64,000 bases of DNA from Pseudomonas brassicacearum subsp. brassicacearum (GTDB lineage: Bacteria; Pseudomonadota; Gammaproteobacteria; Pseudomonadales; Pseudomonadaceae). This document shows, one piece after another, positions 19,101 through 28,319 of the stretch. The DNA is taken from positions 178,601 to 242,600 of the forward strand of contig NZ_VZPJ01000010.1 in NCBI RefSeq assembly GCF_008801605.1. The letters are read 5' to 3'. A program made the position numbers and the translations under genes. The stretch's first letter is position 1; every line of letters begins with the position of its first letter. The notes below the pieces were generated by a model. That model was not told the origin of the DNA. It did not search any database and saw only the letters and a program-made list of their open reading frames with translations.

Positions 19101-19781
19101 GCGCTCTGGATGCAACCGCTGGCCGCTTCCCTCGGCGTAAAGCTGGACCAGATTACCCCGGCGCAACAGGCAGATGAACAAGGCAAAATCGAGGACTGCC
19201 TCGAAGCCTTCGCCGGGCAGCGCCAACGCTGGCAGCAAGGCCTCGACATCTGCGCGGCGCATCAGTGCGCCACTCAAACCGCCGAGAATATTGCGGGTGG
19301 TTTTTTCGAAGTACGCCAGCATGTCGTTGCCGTTGAACAGCGCATCGAATTGCGTGATGCCCGTGTTTTCAACACGGACCGGCAAGGCGTAGTTGTCTGC
19401 ATCGATTAAATGATGTTTGTTGATCACCAGCGATACTTGGGCATGCTCCTGCAGGATGGCCGCCTGTTGACTGACACAGAACGCCAGCAGCTGGTCGTCA
19501 TCGCACAGGAACTTGATGAACTCGCCCCGGGACTCTTCAAGACAGCGCAGCAGGTTCTGCTGGAAGCCCAGCCGGGTCGGGTTGCTCAGGTAGCGCATCG
19601 CAACCTTGGAGCCCGCGCCAAGTTCCTGGACGATCTGCTCGATTTCATCGGTGCGGCAATCGTCGCAGATGACAATCTCAAGGTTCTCGTAGGTCTGCTC
19701 GAGCGCGCTTTGCAAGGCGAGGCGGAAAAAGCGTGGGTTGAACGCGGGGATGGCGATGCTGACAAGAGGAGCTGATTTCAC
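16200..19781 (-). CDS. fgt1: Giant glycosyltransferase, Fgt1-like, flagellin glycosylation
   Basis: This protein of about 1,193 residues has four parts: an N-terminal GT2 module (PLVSIAIPAFNPRFFRLAL), a second module with YLLRAGDRL and FKPDFNLDLM (about 390-560), a GT2-like module (RPLVSIISVKDDL-type, about 580-830) and a C-terminal GT4/GT1-like module (about 850-1190) with GWGGGTSHRGDL and CKSNLRLLEYGACGYP. In the third module the usual DxD is replaced by LLNPNCIVL (near residue 667), so it is probably inactive, while the GT4 signature looks intact. It sits right after flgL as Fgt1 does in P. syringae, where it adds the first sugar to flagellin. The start is uncertain: GTG at 19781 has GAGAG 8 nt upstream; TTG at 19796 is also open. 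Confidence 0.82.
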   Translation of the reverse strand: MKSAPLVSIAIPAFNPRFFRLALQSALEQTYENLEIVICDDCRTDEIEQIVQELGAGSKVAMRYLSNPTRLGFQQNLLRCLEESRGEFIKFLCDDDQLLAFCVSQQAAILQEHAQVSLVINKHHLIDADNYALPVRVENTGITQFDALFNGNDMLAYFEKTTRNILGGLSGALMRRADVEALLPALALPGEGFEAVLDFALFICLLRRGNLVQLYAEGSGQRLHPERLGLQFKMVETATVELTWLKEMLAQRSGEPAPASGWVRYQSLGQPKEPGAPEWEEINVYSVIATRQGVIGSQVGTDIESYADLYAQWLTCRRFSPLRKQVLSRQIARWAYRPMIIPIIIDEQDNPYALGVTLQSIAAQAYACESVLLLSNGRQAVDNHVLRLGLQADWAQQLNGLLPQLDGADWFYLLRAGDRLTESALLIMADRIVSSPAAACLYSDEGALVDDKSVEPIFKPDFNLDLMRGYPYVGRTLAFERARFLASGGFDSSLGELAPHDLIWRLVETDGPQVIGHIPEVQVESTFSFAQWLSLPEVVEQNAQLIGAHLQRIGVPHRLHPGPLLALIPRIEYLFAERPLVSIIISVKDDLSALERCVNSLISTTAYPHYEIIIVDNASENAELQHWLRAMAELGSEKLRIFLHSGSGSEAVIRNFAAQQARGEYLLLLNPNCIVLEAAWLGELLNQGQRPEVGIVGPRTLNQQGRVIDSGMIMGLGGLAGRAFVNESVTSGGYMQRLQTVQNWSAVGDHCLLVRKQVLEEAGGFDESITTQRINSLELCLQVGKNGYLIVTTPYSDVVLASGMEASRDPSWKERLEHEQEAFYQRWLPRIANDPAYNRNLTLTGKSFSLEPGPRTGWNPLITRNVPSILGLAVNTSAVGHYRVSQPLFELEAAGRIVGRVAYDTPSIIDIERQSPDVIVLQGRYNVGKFKDIAQVKTYSNAMRIYELDDYIARVPEKNEHRRNMPDNLEDLLRQGIGLCDRVVVSTHPLADALSSMHHDIRVVPNMLAAGLWNQLRSQRATSSKPRIGWGGGTSHRGDLELIADVVRELADEVEWVFFGMCPDLLKPYIHEFHPGVSLALYPAKLASLNLDLALAPLEFHIFNDCKSNLRLLEYGACGYPVICSDTEAYRGHLPCTRILTNSAEEWLEAIRMHLADPIASYRMGDELREVVLRDFILRGDNLQYWANGWLPD

Positions 19782-19856
19782 ACGCTTGGCTCTCAACCGG
19801 TGGGCGCCAACTCAGGCGAGAGCAGGACGTCCTGAATCGTATAAAGGAACGGGTCA

Positions 19857-19882
19857 GGGACCGCTTATAACGTCACGGTCCC
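19857..19882 (-). promoter_or_regulatory. Hairpin between flgL and the glycosyltransferase gene
   Basis: The inverted repeat GGGACCG / CGGTCCC with a 12-nt loop lies just after the flgL stop and lacks a U-run. It could be an RNA processing or partial termination site that lowers expression of the glycosyltransferase relative to flgL. This is inference only. Confidence 0.35.
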
Positions 19883-19891
19883 GGCCCTGGA

Positions 19892-21457
19892 TCACACTTT
19901 GTTGAACAGGCCCAATTGAGCGATCTTGCTGAACGCTAACTGCGACGCTTGAAGCATAGTCTGCTGCAAGGTCAGGCGCGTCATCACCTCGGCCGCGTCG
20001 GAATCACGAATCGCCGACTGGGTCTGCGTGTTAGCCAGGACAAAGCTCTGATTGGTATCGCTCTGGGTATCGAGCGACTGGCCGCGACCGCCGACCGAAC
20101 TCAATGCACTGGTCAACTGGTCAGTGCCGCTGGCCAGGTTACCGATAGCCGAAGCCAGTGACGCATTCAGTTTCTGGATGGCGATGTTGTCGCCATCGGT
20201 CGGCGTGTTCAAAGCAGTCCGCAACTGGTTCACGGTGTCCAGTACGTTCTGCGTCTCGTGGGTATTGACCGCGATGCTGAACTGGTCGTTGGCGGCCACG
20301 GCACCATTGAGCGTGAAACTCACACCTGATGCGGTGGCGACGTTACCCGCCAGGGTGCCGCTGGACACCGGCTTGCTGTCGGCGTTCAGTGGCGCGGCGT
20401 ACAGGTCGAAGTCCGTGGCACTGGTAAACTTCAGCACCGCCGCCCCCGTCGGGAAACTGGCGTGGTAGGCCACTGGATCGGTGATCTGGCTACCGGTGAT
20501 CTGAGTCGCGGTGGTGTTGCCCGGGCTGCGGGCCGGAGTGAACGTATCGGGTTTGGCGGCCAGGGTGAAGGTATGGCCTGGCAACACCGTGCCGGCAACG
20601 TCGCCCGCTTGAAGATTGACGTTCAAGGTCAAGTCGACGCCGCGAAAGCTCACAGTCTGCCCGATCTGGTTATTCGGCTCGATGACCCCGCCCTTGCTGG
20701 CTTCGGCGGTCACATCATTGCCGCCCGAATCGGTGATTTTCAACTGGGTGCCGCTGACAAATTCCACTGTGTACGGCTCGCCACTGCGGAACTGGCTGTT
20801 GTAGGTCACGCTGGACGACACTTGGCCGTTGGTCAACACCACGCGACCATCATCCACCGCCGGCGCGGTCATGGTGACCTGGCTGCGACTGGTGTTGACG
20901 GCTTGCTGGAACACTTCCCAGCCAGTGCTGTTGGTGGCCATCGACATGGTGTCGCCGATCGGCAGGTCCAGGGTCACCTGGTCGCCGTTGTAACTGTAGG
21001 TACCATCGTCGTTGCGGGTGAACGGTACGACATCGCCCTTGGAACCGGAAAAGATGTATTTGCCGTTTTCATCCTTGGTGTTCATCAGGCTCAGCAACTG
21101 ATCTTCGATCGACCCCAACTCCGAGGCAACGGCTTTACGGTCCGCGTCGGTGTAGGCGGCGTTGCCGGCACTGACGGCCAATTCCTTGGCGCGCTGCAGC
21201 ACGTTGCCGATGCTGGTCATGACCGCTTCGGTCGTGCCCAGGGTCGCCTTGATGGTGGTGACGTTGGCTTCATATTGGGAAAGCATCGAAGCCTGGTTGC
21301 CCAACTGCAACAGACGCGAAGCGCCCACCGGATCATCGGCGGCGGTGTTCACACGTACCAGGCTGCTGGCTTCTTCGCTGGTCTTGACCACCTTGGCGAA
21401 GTTTTTCTGGTAGTTCGCAGCCGTGCTTTCGTAAAACTGAGAAGTAGAAATGCGCAT
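19892..21457 (-). CDS. flgL: FlgL, hook-filament junction protein (HAP3)
   Basis: FlgL joins the hook-FlgK ring to the filament. The N terminus (MRISTSQFYESTAANYQKN) and the helical C terminus (RLTLQQTMLQASQLAFSKI) are the flagellin-like D0/D1 parts. At 521 residues it is much longer than the enterobacterial protein (about 317); the extra length is a Ser/Thr/Gly/Val-rich beta domain from about residue 170 to 400. It is encoded 13 bp after flgK. Confidence 0.95.
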   Translation of the reverse strand: MRISTSQFYESTAANYQKNFAKVVKTSEEASSLVRVNTAADDPVGASRLLQLGNQASMLSQYEANVTTIKATLGTTEAVMTSIGNVLQRAKELAVSAGNAAYTDADRKAVASELGSIEDQLLSLMNTKDENGKYIFSGSKGDVVPFTRNDDGTYSYNGDQVTLDLPIGDTMSMATNSTGWEVFQQAVNTSRSQVTMTAPAVDDGRVVLTNGQVSSSVTYNSQFRSGEPYTVEFVSGTQLKITDSGGNDVTAEASKGGVIEPNNQIGQTVSFRGVDLTLNVNLQAGDVAGTVLPGHTFTLAAKPDTFTPARSPGNTTATQITGSQITDPVAYHASFPTGAAVLKFTSATDFDLYAAPLNADSKPVSSGTLAGNVATASGVSFTLNGAVAANDQFSIAVNTHETQNVLDTVNQLRTALNTPTDGDNIAIQKLNASLASAIGNLASGTDQLTSALSSVGGRGQSLDTQSDTNQSFVLANTQTQSAIRDSDAAEVMTRLTLQQTMLQASQLAFSKIAQLGLFNKV

Positions 21458-21470
21458 GGGCTACGGCTCC

Positions 21471-23537
21471 TTAAAGACTGTTGATCAAAGTGCTGAAGAT
21501 TTGCTGCGCCGCCTTGATGATCTGCGAAGACGCGGTGTAGTACTGCTGGAACTTGACCAGGTTGCCGGTTTCTTCATCCAGGTCCACGCCCGACAGCGAA
21601 TCGCGGGCGGTCTTGGCATTGTCCAGGATCGCACCAGTGGCGGCACTGTCGAGCTTGCCCTGGGCGGCCTTGGCGCCGACGCCTTCCACCAGCTTGCCGT
21701 AGGCATCGTTCAGGGAAATACCCTTGCTGGAGGAACCGGTGTCCACGGTCTTGGCGGTCTGCAAGCCGGCCAGGACAGTACCGTTACGGTTGTCCAGGCT
21801 GCCGGGCTGGCTGAGGCTGACATTGATGGACGCTCCGTTGGACGGAGCACCGGCAATGGACATGTCGAACGTGACGGTGCGTTGTACCGGTGGCACGGAC
21901 GAATCCATGATCGGGGCGCCACTGGCATCCTTGAGCGGAACACTCAGGCTCAGGGTGTTGCTTTCCCCAGGTTTGATCGTGCCATTGCTGATCTGAACGC
22001 CCTTGGCATCGAGCAACTGATAAGCCTGGCTGGTGCCATCGGCGGACGTCGCGCCGAACACCACCTTGACCGGCATGGAGTTCTTGATGCCGTTCTGGAC
22101 GATGGTCGTGGTGGCGGCGTCGTAGATGTCCAGCTTGGTGGTCATGCTCGGCTGGCCGTTGGCCGGAATGGTCAGCGTACCGCTGCCCCCTGGCACGATG
22201 GCGGCACCCAACGGCGCGGCAATCGCCAGCCGCTTGGAGTCGGTCATCTCGGTCTTGATATTGGCCGCCTCGTTGCGGGTCGGCGTGAGTTTGAATGTGT
22301 CGCCGGCGGCCGCGGTGCCGTTGGCGAAGGTCATCGAGAAACCGTCAATCACCGGCGGCGGCGTGGTCGCGGTGTTGAACGCGCCCATCGAGGTGCCGTC
22401 GGGCAGGCGCTGGACGGTGTAGTCCGTACCGCTGGTGAACGTTACCTTGTAGTCGTTGGTGGTCAGCTTGCCGGAGTCTTTGATGGCGATGTTGAAGTTG
22501 CCGGAGCCGGCGCTGTTGTTCAACGACGCAACGCTGCGCTGGCTGATCTGCGCGGCGCTGTTGATGTTAGTGAACAGGTTGGAGCCGAAGGCCCCGTTCA
22601 TGTCGATGCCCGAGGCCTGGATGCTGTTCATCTGGTCGGCGACCACCAGGGCCACGCGGCCCAGCTCGTTCATGGCCGGATCGAGCACGGTGCTGCGGTA
22701 GCGCATCAGGCCACCGATCTCGCCGCCGGTGAGCACCGACGTCAGGTCCATGGAGCTGGAACCGCTGTTGAGCTGGATACCTATGCGCCCCGGATCGTTC
22801 TTGTCCGGCACCGCTTGCAGGGTATTGACGATGTTGCCCATCACCAACGGTTGGCCGGAGCCCAGGTAGATGTCCAGGCTGCTGCCGTTCTCGACGACCT
22901 GCGTGCCAGTGAACGTCGAGAGCTGGCGAATGGTTTCGCTGCGGGCATCGAGCAGGTCATTGGGCGCGCCGCCGGCGTTGGAGACTTCGGCGATTTTCTT
23001 GTTCAACTGCGCAACGGTAGCCGCCAGGTTATTGACCTGGTCGACCATGTTCGACAGGTTGCCGTTGATGTTCTGGCTCTGCTCCGTCAACTGGTTGGCA
23101 ACCGAATTGAAACGGTTACTCAAGGCCTGGGCGTCGCTGAGCAGCAACTGACGGGATGCATCGTCACCCGGCTTGGCGTTGACGTTCTGCACCGAGGCGA
23201 AAAACTTGGTCAGGGCACCATTGAGACCGGTGCCGCTGTCCGACAACAGGGAGTCGAGCGGAGTGATCTGGCCCTGATAGGCCGCCGCGTCACTGTTGAG
23301 CGACGTGGTGGTTTTCAGTTGTGCTTCAAGGAAGGCGTTATACACCCGGCGCACATCGGCCAGGGTCGTGCCGGAACCAATGAACACGTTGCCGTACTGG
23401 TTCGAAGCCTTGGTGGTCTGTACGGTCTGCTGGCGCGAATAACCGGCGGTATCGACGTTGGCGATGTTGTTGCCCGTGGTCACCAACGCAGTCTGGCTTG
23501 CTGACAGACCCGACATCCCTATATTGAGCAAACTCAT
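21471..23537 (-). CDS. flgK: FlgK, hook-associated protein 1 (HAP1)
   Basis: FlgK is the first junction protein between hook and filament. The N terminus (ALVTTGNNIANVDTAGYSRQ) carries the rod/hook family signature and the C terminus (NLVKFQQYYTASSQIIKAAQ) the matching FlgK helix. The 688-residue length is within the Pseudomonas range and above that of enterics, because of a central variable beta domain. It lies between flgJ (10-bp gap) and flgL. Confidence 0.97.
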   Translation of the reverse strand: MSLLNIGMSGLSASQTALVTTGNNIANVDTAGYSRQQTVQTTKASNQYGNVFIGSGTTLADVRRVYNAFLEAQLKTTTSLNSDAAAYQGQITPLDSLLSDSGTGLNGALTKFFASVQNVNAKPGDDASRQLLLSDAQALSNRFNSVANQLTEQSQNINGNLSNMVDQVNNLAATVAQLNKKIAEVSNAGGAPNDLLDARSETIRQLSTFTGTQVVENGSSLDIYLGSGQPLVMGNIVNTLQAVPDKNDPGRIGIQLNSGSSSMDLTSVLTGGEIGGLMRYRSTVLDPAMNELGRVALVVADQMNSIQASGIDMNGAFGSNLFTNINSAAQISQRSVASLNNSAGSGNFNIAIKDSGKLTTNDYKVTFTSGTDYTVQRLPDGTSMGAFNTATTPPPVIDGFSMTFANGTAAAGDTFKLTPTRNEAANIKTEMTDSKRLAIAAPLGAAIVPGGSGTLTIPANGQPSMTTKLDIYDAATTTIVQNGIKNSMPVKVVFGATSADGTSQAYQLLDAKGVQISNGTIKPGESNTLSLSVPLKDASGAPIMDSSVPPVQRTVTFDMSIAGAPSNGASINVSLSQPGSLDNRNGTVLAGLQTAKTVDTGSSSKGISLNDAYGKLVEGVGAKAAQGKLDSAATGAILDNAKTARDSLSGVDLDEETGNLVKFQQYYTASSQIIKAAQQIFSTLINSL

Positions 23538-23547
23538 GGTTCAGACC

Positions 23548-24852
23548 TTATAAAGTCGTGGTGGCGCCTGCAGAAGCGTAGTTTTGGTAACTCGTCATCT
23601 GCCGGGCTATGTTCGAAATCTTGCTGGCGTAGTGCGGGTCGGTGGCGTAACCGGCCTTTTGCAACTCGCGTACAAACTGTTCCGGGTTATCGGCAGACTT
23701 CAGCACATCTTGATAGCGACTGTTGCTTTGCAGCAGGTTGACCAAGTCGTGGAAACTGTCGCGGTACGAGGCGTAGGAACGGAACTCGGCCGTCTCCTTG
23801 ACCATCGCACCATTGCGAAATTCGCTGGTGATCGCCCGGGCCGAATCGCCCTTCCAATTGGCGCTGGCCTTGATACCGAACAGGTTGTGACTGCTGCTGC
23901 CATCGGGCTGGCGCATGACCGATTTGCCCCAACCGGTTTCCAGAGCGGCCTGGGCCACCAGGTAACGCGGGTCGACACCGATGCGGTCGGCCGCTTCCTT
24001 GGCCATTGGCAACATGGCGTTGACGAATTCGTCGGCATCGCGGAAGGCCTTGCGTGCCGGTGCCAGCGGTGGCTGGGCCACGGCGCGGCCATAGACCTGC
24101 ATGTCGCCTTTCGGCTCGGCGGCCTTGAGTGCGGCCAACCAGTCGCCATTGGCCAATTCGCCAGTCGCCGGCTTGACGGCGGCGATGGCGCGATCCGTCA
24201 GGACGTTCTGTGCAGGCACATCGGCGTTGGCCGCGGCCGAAGGCACCAGCCCGGCAAGCAGGCGGTCAGCCAGTTTCGGCGGCAAGGCCAGGCGGCGCTG
24301 GTTGATCAGCTCCATGTCATTGCGATGAGTACCCTCGCCCGCCCCTTGCGGCACGTTCACCGCCCGGGAAGCCCACAGCGGACGCTGGCCGTTGGAGCGT
24401 GAAAGAGGACCGTCGGGCAGCGTGCCGGCGGCCACTGGCGTTGGCACCGCTGCCTTGGCGACCTTGTCCAGCGCCTCTTGCTGCTTGGCGGCCGACAAGC
24501 TTGCCGCCTCGCCTGGCGCCAGCGGTTTGTTCTTGGACATCTGGCGCAGCAGCACATCGGCCAGGCCGATACCACCGCCTTCGCGGGACATGGAGACGGC
24601 CAACTGCTGGTCGTACATTTCCTGGTACTGCTTGGCTTCCGGCGTGTTCATCGGATTGTCCTTGCCCAGCGCATCGGTGGCCGAACGCATGGACTTGAGC
24701 ATTTCGCCAAGGAACAGCGACTCGAATTCCTGAGCCACTTTACGCAGGTTGCCGTCGCTGTTCTTGTCGCCAACCTTGAGTTGGTTCAGTCGGTTCAAGT
24801 CCGAGTAGGAGCCCGAATCCCCGCTGATCAAAGTGCCCTTGCGCATGTCCAT
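23548..24852 (-). CDS. flgJ: FlgJ, rod cap and peptidoglycan hydrolase
   Basis: This is a dual-function protein. The N-terminal rod-capping domain (about residues 30-110; VAQEFESLFLGEMLKSMRSA) guides rod assembly, and the C-terminal glucosaminidase domain (about 270-430) opens the peptidoglycan. The catalytic-region motif AALETGWGKS is near residue 306, followed by SHNLFGIKA, typical of this hydrolase family. At 434 residues it is longer than the enterobacterial protein (313), with an Ala/Pro-rich linker of about 130 residues. Confidence 0.96.
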   Translation of the reverse strand: MDMRKGTLISGDSGSYSDLNRLNQLKVGDKNSDGNLRKVAQEFESLFLGEMLKSMRSATDALGKDNPMNTPEAKQYQEMYDQQLAVSMSREGGGIGLADVLLRQMSKNKPLAPGEAASLSAAKQQEALDKVAKAAVPTPVAAGTLPDGPLSRSNGQRPLWASRAVNVPQGAGEGTHRNDMELINQRRLALPPKLADRLLAGLVPSAAANADVPAQNVLTDRAIAAVKPATGELANGDWLAALKAAEPKGDMQVYGRAVAQPPLAPARKAFRDADEFVNAMLPMAKEAADRIGVDPRYLVAQAALETGWGKSVMRQPDGSSSHNLFGIKASANWKGDSARAITSEFRNGAMVKETAEFRSYASYRDSFHDLVNLLQSNSRYQDVLKSADNPEQFVRELQKAGYATDPHYASKISNIARQMTSYQNYASAGATTTL

Positions 24853-24862
24853 GGACCGGTCC

Positions 24863-25978
24863 TCAAATCACGATCAGGTCGGCTTGCAACGCGCCGGCCT
24901 GTTTCAAGGCTTCGAGAATCGCCATCAAGTCGCCTGGCGCCGCGCCGACCTGGTTCACCGCCCGGACGATTTCATCCAGGGTAGTGCCCGGGCCGAACTT
25001 GAACATCGGCTTGGCTTCTTGCTCGGCATTGACCCGCGAACGGGGGACCACGGCTGTCTGGCCGTTGGACAACGGACCAGGCTGGCTGACGATCGGGTCT
25101 TCGGTGATGGTCACGGTCAGGCTGCCGTGGGTCACGGCGGCCGGAGACACCTTGACGTTCTGGCCGATCACGATAGTGCCGGTGCGCGAGTTGATGATGA
25201 CTTTCGCCACCGCCTGGCCCGGGTCGACCTCGAGGTTTTCCAGGATCGACAGGTAATCGACCCGCTGGCTCGGATCCAGTGGCGCGGTGACGCGGATCGA
25301 GCCGCCGTCGAGGGCCTGGGCCACGCCTGGGCCGAGCATGTCATTGATCTTGTCGACGATACGCTTGGCGGTGGTGAAGTCGGAACGGTTGAGGTTCAGC
25401 GTCAGGCTGTTGCCCTGGTTGAAACCGCTCGGCACTGCACGTTCCACCGACGCACCGCCAGGGATGCGACCGGCCGACGGAACGTTGACGGTGATCTTCG
25501 AACCGTCGCGCCCTTCGGCATCGAAACCGCCCACCACCAGGTTGCCCTGGGCGATGGCGTAGACGTTGCCGTCGATACCCTTGAGCGGCGTCAGCAGCAA
25601 GGTGCCACCGCGCAGGCTCTTGGAGTTACCGATGGACGAGACGGTGATATCCACCTGCTGGCCAGGCTTGGCGAACGCCGGCAGATCGGCACTGATCGAC
25701 ACCGCCGCGACGTTTTTCAACTGGACGTTGCCGGAGCCGGCCGGCACCTTGATGCCGAACTGCGACAACATGTTGTTGAAGGTCTGCAAGGTGAACGGGG
25801 TCTGGGTGGTCTGGTCACCGGTGCCGTTCAGGCCCACGACCAGGCCGTAGCCGATCAACTGGTTGGAACGCACGCCGGAAATGCTGGCGATGTCCTTCAG
25901 ACGCTCGGCTTGAGCGGTAAAGGCTGCCGACATTACCAGGGCACCGATCAACAGCTGCTTAAGATTCAACTGGGCCAC
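24863..25978 (-). CDS. flgI: FlgI, flagellar P-ring protein
   Basis: FlgI forms the periplasmic P ring around the rod. The 371-residue precursor has a Sec signal peptide (LKQLLIGALVMSAAFTAQA, cleaved before ERLKDIAS). Family landmarks are NQLIGYGLVVGLNGTGD and the C-terminal DLMAILEALKQAGALQADL. The start is GTG at 25978, immediately adjoining the flgH TAG stop, so translation is probably coupled. Confidence 0.96.
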   Translation of the reverse strand: MAQLNLKQLLIGALVMSAAFTAQAERLKDIASISGVRSNQLIGYGLVVGLNGTGDQTTQTPFTLQTFNNMLSQFGIKVPAGSGNVQLKNVAAVSISADLPAFAKPGQQVDITVSSIGNSKSLRGGTLLLTPLKGIDGNVYAIAQGNLVVGGFDAEGRDGSKITVNVPSAGRIPGGASVERAVPSGFNQGNSLTLNLNRSDFTTAKRIVDKINDMLGPGVAQALDGGSIRVTAPLDPSQRVDYLSILENLEVDPGQAVAKVIINSRTGTIVIGQNVKVSPAAVTHGSLTVTITEDPIVSQPGPLSNGQTAVVPRSRVNAEQEAKPMFKFGPGTTLDEIVRAVNQVGAAPGDLMAILEALKQAGALQADLIVI

Positions 25979-26674
25979 CTAGAAAGGGAACTTCGGGCTG
26001 AGGAAGAAACGGTCGAACCAACCTGGCTGGCTCGCATCGGCAAAGGCACCGGTGCCCGAGTAGGTGATGCGTGCATCGGCCACCCGAGTCGACGAAACCG
26101 TGTTGTCGGTGGCGATGTCATCGGCGCGAACCATGCCGGCGATGCGCACCAGTTCGTCACCCGTGTTAAGGGTCAGCCACTTCTCGCCGCGCACGACGAT
26201 GATGCCGTTGGGCAACACATCGGCGACGGTCACGGTAATCGAGCCGGTCAGGCTGTTGCTCTGGCCGGACTTGCTGTCGCCCTTGGTGGCACGGTCAGAG
26301 TTGTACCCGGCGTTGAGGCTCAGGTCATTGCCCCCGATCGGGTTGTTGGTGGTCAGGCTGGAACCGAACAACGACGTCAGGCCGACGCTGGTATTGCTGG
26401 TCTTGTCCATTTGCGAGTTGGCGTTCTTGCTGGCCTGGGTCCGCTCGTTCAGGGTGATGGTGATGATGTCACCGACCCGGAAGGCCTTGCGGTCGCTGTA
26501 CAGGTTCTGCTCGAAGCCAGCCTGGTAGATCGAGCCATTGTTGGCGGCAGCCGGCAACGGCGTGCGCGGCAACACCGGGGCGTAATACGGGTCATTGGGC
26601 CTGGGTGTCGGCGCGACACAGCCCGCGAGTGCGGTGATCCCACTCAGTGCCAGAACAGATACGAAGCGTTTCAT
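25979..26674 (-). CDS. flgH: FlgH, flagellar L-ring lipoprotein
   Basis: FlgH forms the outer-membrane L ring. The 231-residue precursor has a lipoprotein signal with the lipobox LAGC (Cys18), and the conserved core follows (FRVGDIITITLNERTQASKNA and GIIVVRGEKWLTLN). Its stop codon touches the flgI start, and flgG lies 72 bp upstream. Confidence 0.97.
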   Translation of the reverse strand: MKRFVSVLALSGITALAGCVAPTPRPNDPYYAPVLPRTPLPAAANNGSIYQAGFEQNLYSDRKAFRVGDIITITLNERTQASKNANSQMDKTSNTSVGLTSLFGSSLTTNNPIGGNDLSLNAGYNSDRATKGDSKSGQSNSLTGSITVTVADVLPNGIIVVRGEKWLTLNTGDELVRIAGMVRADDIATDNTVSSTRVADARITYSGTGAFADASQPGWFDRFFLSPKFPF

Positions 26675-26746
26675 GACCCTACCTCTTGGTGTTGCAGGCG
26701 CCCCTGGGGCCGCCCTGTCTACGTAATGACGGACGTTGCGACGTGA

Positions 26747-27532
26747 TTACAGATTCTGCGTAACGAACGAGAGCATCTGGTCGGCGGTGGAGATCACTTT
26801 GGAGTTCATCTCGTAGGCGCGCTGGGTGGTGATCATGTTGACCATCTCCTCGACCGTGCTCACGTTGGACGTTTCCAGGGTGTTCTGCAGCGTGGTACCA
26901 AAACCGTTCAGGCCGGGAGTGCCGACTTGCGGCGCGCCACTGGCGGCGGTTTCCAGGAACAGGTTATTGCCCACCGCTTGCAGGCCGGCCGGGTTGATGA
27001 AGTCGGCGGTCTGCAGGTTGCCGATCACTTGGGAGGCCGGGTTGCCCGCCACCGTGATGGACACAGTGCCGTCGCGGCCCACGGTGAACGTCTGGGCATC
27101 GTTCGGGATGATGATGGCCGGCTCCAGGGCGAAACCGCTGGCATTGACGATCTGGCCGTTGGAATCGAGGTGGAACGTACCGTCACGGGTGTAGGACGTG
27201 GTGCCGTCCGGCTGCAGGATCTGGAAGAAACCGCGACCGTCGATGGCCATGTCCAGCGGCTGCTCGGTGGTTTGCAGGCTGCCGGCGGTGAAGTTTTTCT
27301 GGGTGCCGACAATGCGCACACCGGTACCCACTTGCAGGCCCGACGGCAGTTCGCTGTCCTGGGTCGACTGGGCGCCAGGCTGGCGTTTTACCTGATACAG
27401 CAGGTCCTGGAACTCGGCACGATCACGTTTGAAACCCGTGGTCGAAACGTTCGCCAGGTTGTTGGAAATGGTCGTCAGGTTGGTGTCCTGGGCGGACAGA
27501 CCTGTTTTGGCAACCCATAGAGCCGGAAGCAT
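26747..27532 (-). CDS. flgG: FlgG, distal rod protein
   Basis: FlgG makes the distal rod. The 261-residue product shows the rod/hook N-terminal signature (NLTTISNNLANVSTTGFKRD) and the C-terminal signature (VNMITTQRAYEMNSKVI), and matches the family length of about 260. An AGGAGAA ribosome site is 5 bp upstream of the start. The 49-bp gap to flgF shows no promoter that I recognise. Confidence 0.97.
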   Translation of the reverse strand: MLPALWVAKTGLSAQDTNLTTISNNLANVSTTGFKRDRAEFQDLLYQVKRQPGAQSTQDSELPSGLQVGTGVRIVGTQKNFTAGSLQTTEQPLDMAIDGRGFFQILQPDGTTSYTRDGTFHLDSNGQIVNASGFALEPAIIIPNDAQTFTVGRDGTVSITVAGNPASQVIGNLQTADFINPAGLQAVGNNLFLETAASGAPQVGTPGLNGFGTTLQNTLETSNVSTVEEMVNMITTQRAYEMNSKVISTADQMLSFVTQNL

Positions 27533-27581
27533 TCGATTCTCCTCGTACGCCTGTTTTTCGGCGCGACGCTTTAGTTAATGG

Positions 27582-28319
27582 TTAGATCTGCAAGACCCGA
27601 GCCATGGCCTCGTCGCCTTCTTTGGCGGTGTTCATCATTTTGACGTGAAGCTCGAACTGCTTGGCCAGGGCCAGCACCGAGGTCATTTCATCCACGGCAT
27701 TGACGTTGCTCGCTTCCTGGAAACCCGACACCAACTGCACGTTGGCATCGATGGGCGCCGGCTGGCCGTCCTTGGTACGGATCGAACCGTCCAGGCCCTT
27801 GGTCATGTTCTTGAGGTCCGGGTTGACCAGCTTGATGCGGTCCACTTCAGCCATCACCCGCGGGCCTTCGCCCATGGCGCGGATGCTGATGGTGCCGTCC
27901 TGGCCGATTTCGATTTTCTGCTCTGGCGGCACGGCGATCGGACCGCCGTTGCCCATCACCGGCATGCCGTTGCCAGCCCGCAGTACGCCCAGGGCGTCAA
28001 CATTGAGGCTGCCGGTGCGCACGTAGCTTTCACCGCCGTCGGGGTTCTGCACGGCCATCCAGCCCGGCCCGCTCACCGCGACGTCGAGGTCACGACCGGT
28101 TTCCACCAGCGCACCCGGAGTGAAATCAGTAGCAGGCCGTTCGGACATGGCAAACGCCCGCGCCGGAAAGCTGTCGCCGAACACCGGCATCGAGCGAGCC
28201 TGTTCCAGGTCTTTCTGAAAACCGTTGGTGGAGATGTTCGCCAGGTTGTTGGCATGGGCCCGCTGCGCCAGTGCGTTCTGGCTGGCGCCGGTCATTGCCA
28301 CATAAAGGTACTTGTCCAC
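27582..28319 (-). CDS. flgF: FlgF, proximal rod protein
   Basis: FlgF is a proximal rod subunit and first gene of the flgFGHIJKL operon. The open frame extends further, but homologues start MDKYLYVAMTGA, which corresponds here to a GTG at 28319 with GAGG 6-7 bp upstream; the product is then 245 residues, the usual length. The rod signature RAHANNLANISTNGFQKD is near residue 18. A sigma-54-like promoter lies at 28376-28391, so the rod/ring/HAP genes probably depend on RpoN. Confidence 0.95.
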   Translation of the reverse strand: MDKYLYVAMTGASQNALAQRAHANNLANISTNGFQKDLEQARSMPVFGDSFPARAFAMSERPATDFTPGALVETGRDLDVAVSGPGWMAVQNPDGGESYVRTGSLNVDALGVLRAGNGMPVMGNGGPIAVPPEQKIEIGQDGTISIRAMGEGPRVMAEVDRIKLVNPDLKNMTKGLDGSIRTKDGQPAPIDANVQLVSGFQEASNVNAVDEMTSVLALAKQFELHVKMMNTAKEGDEAMARVLQI

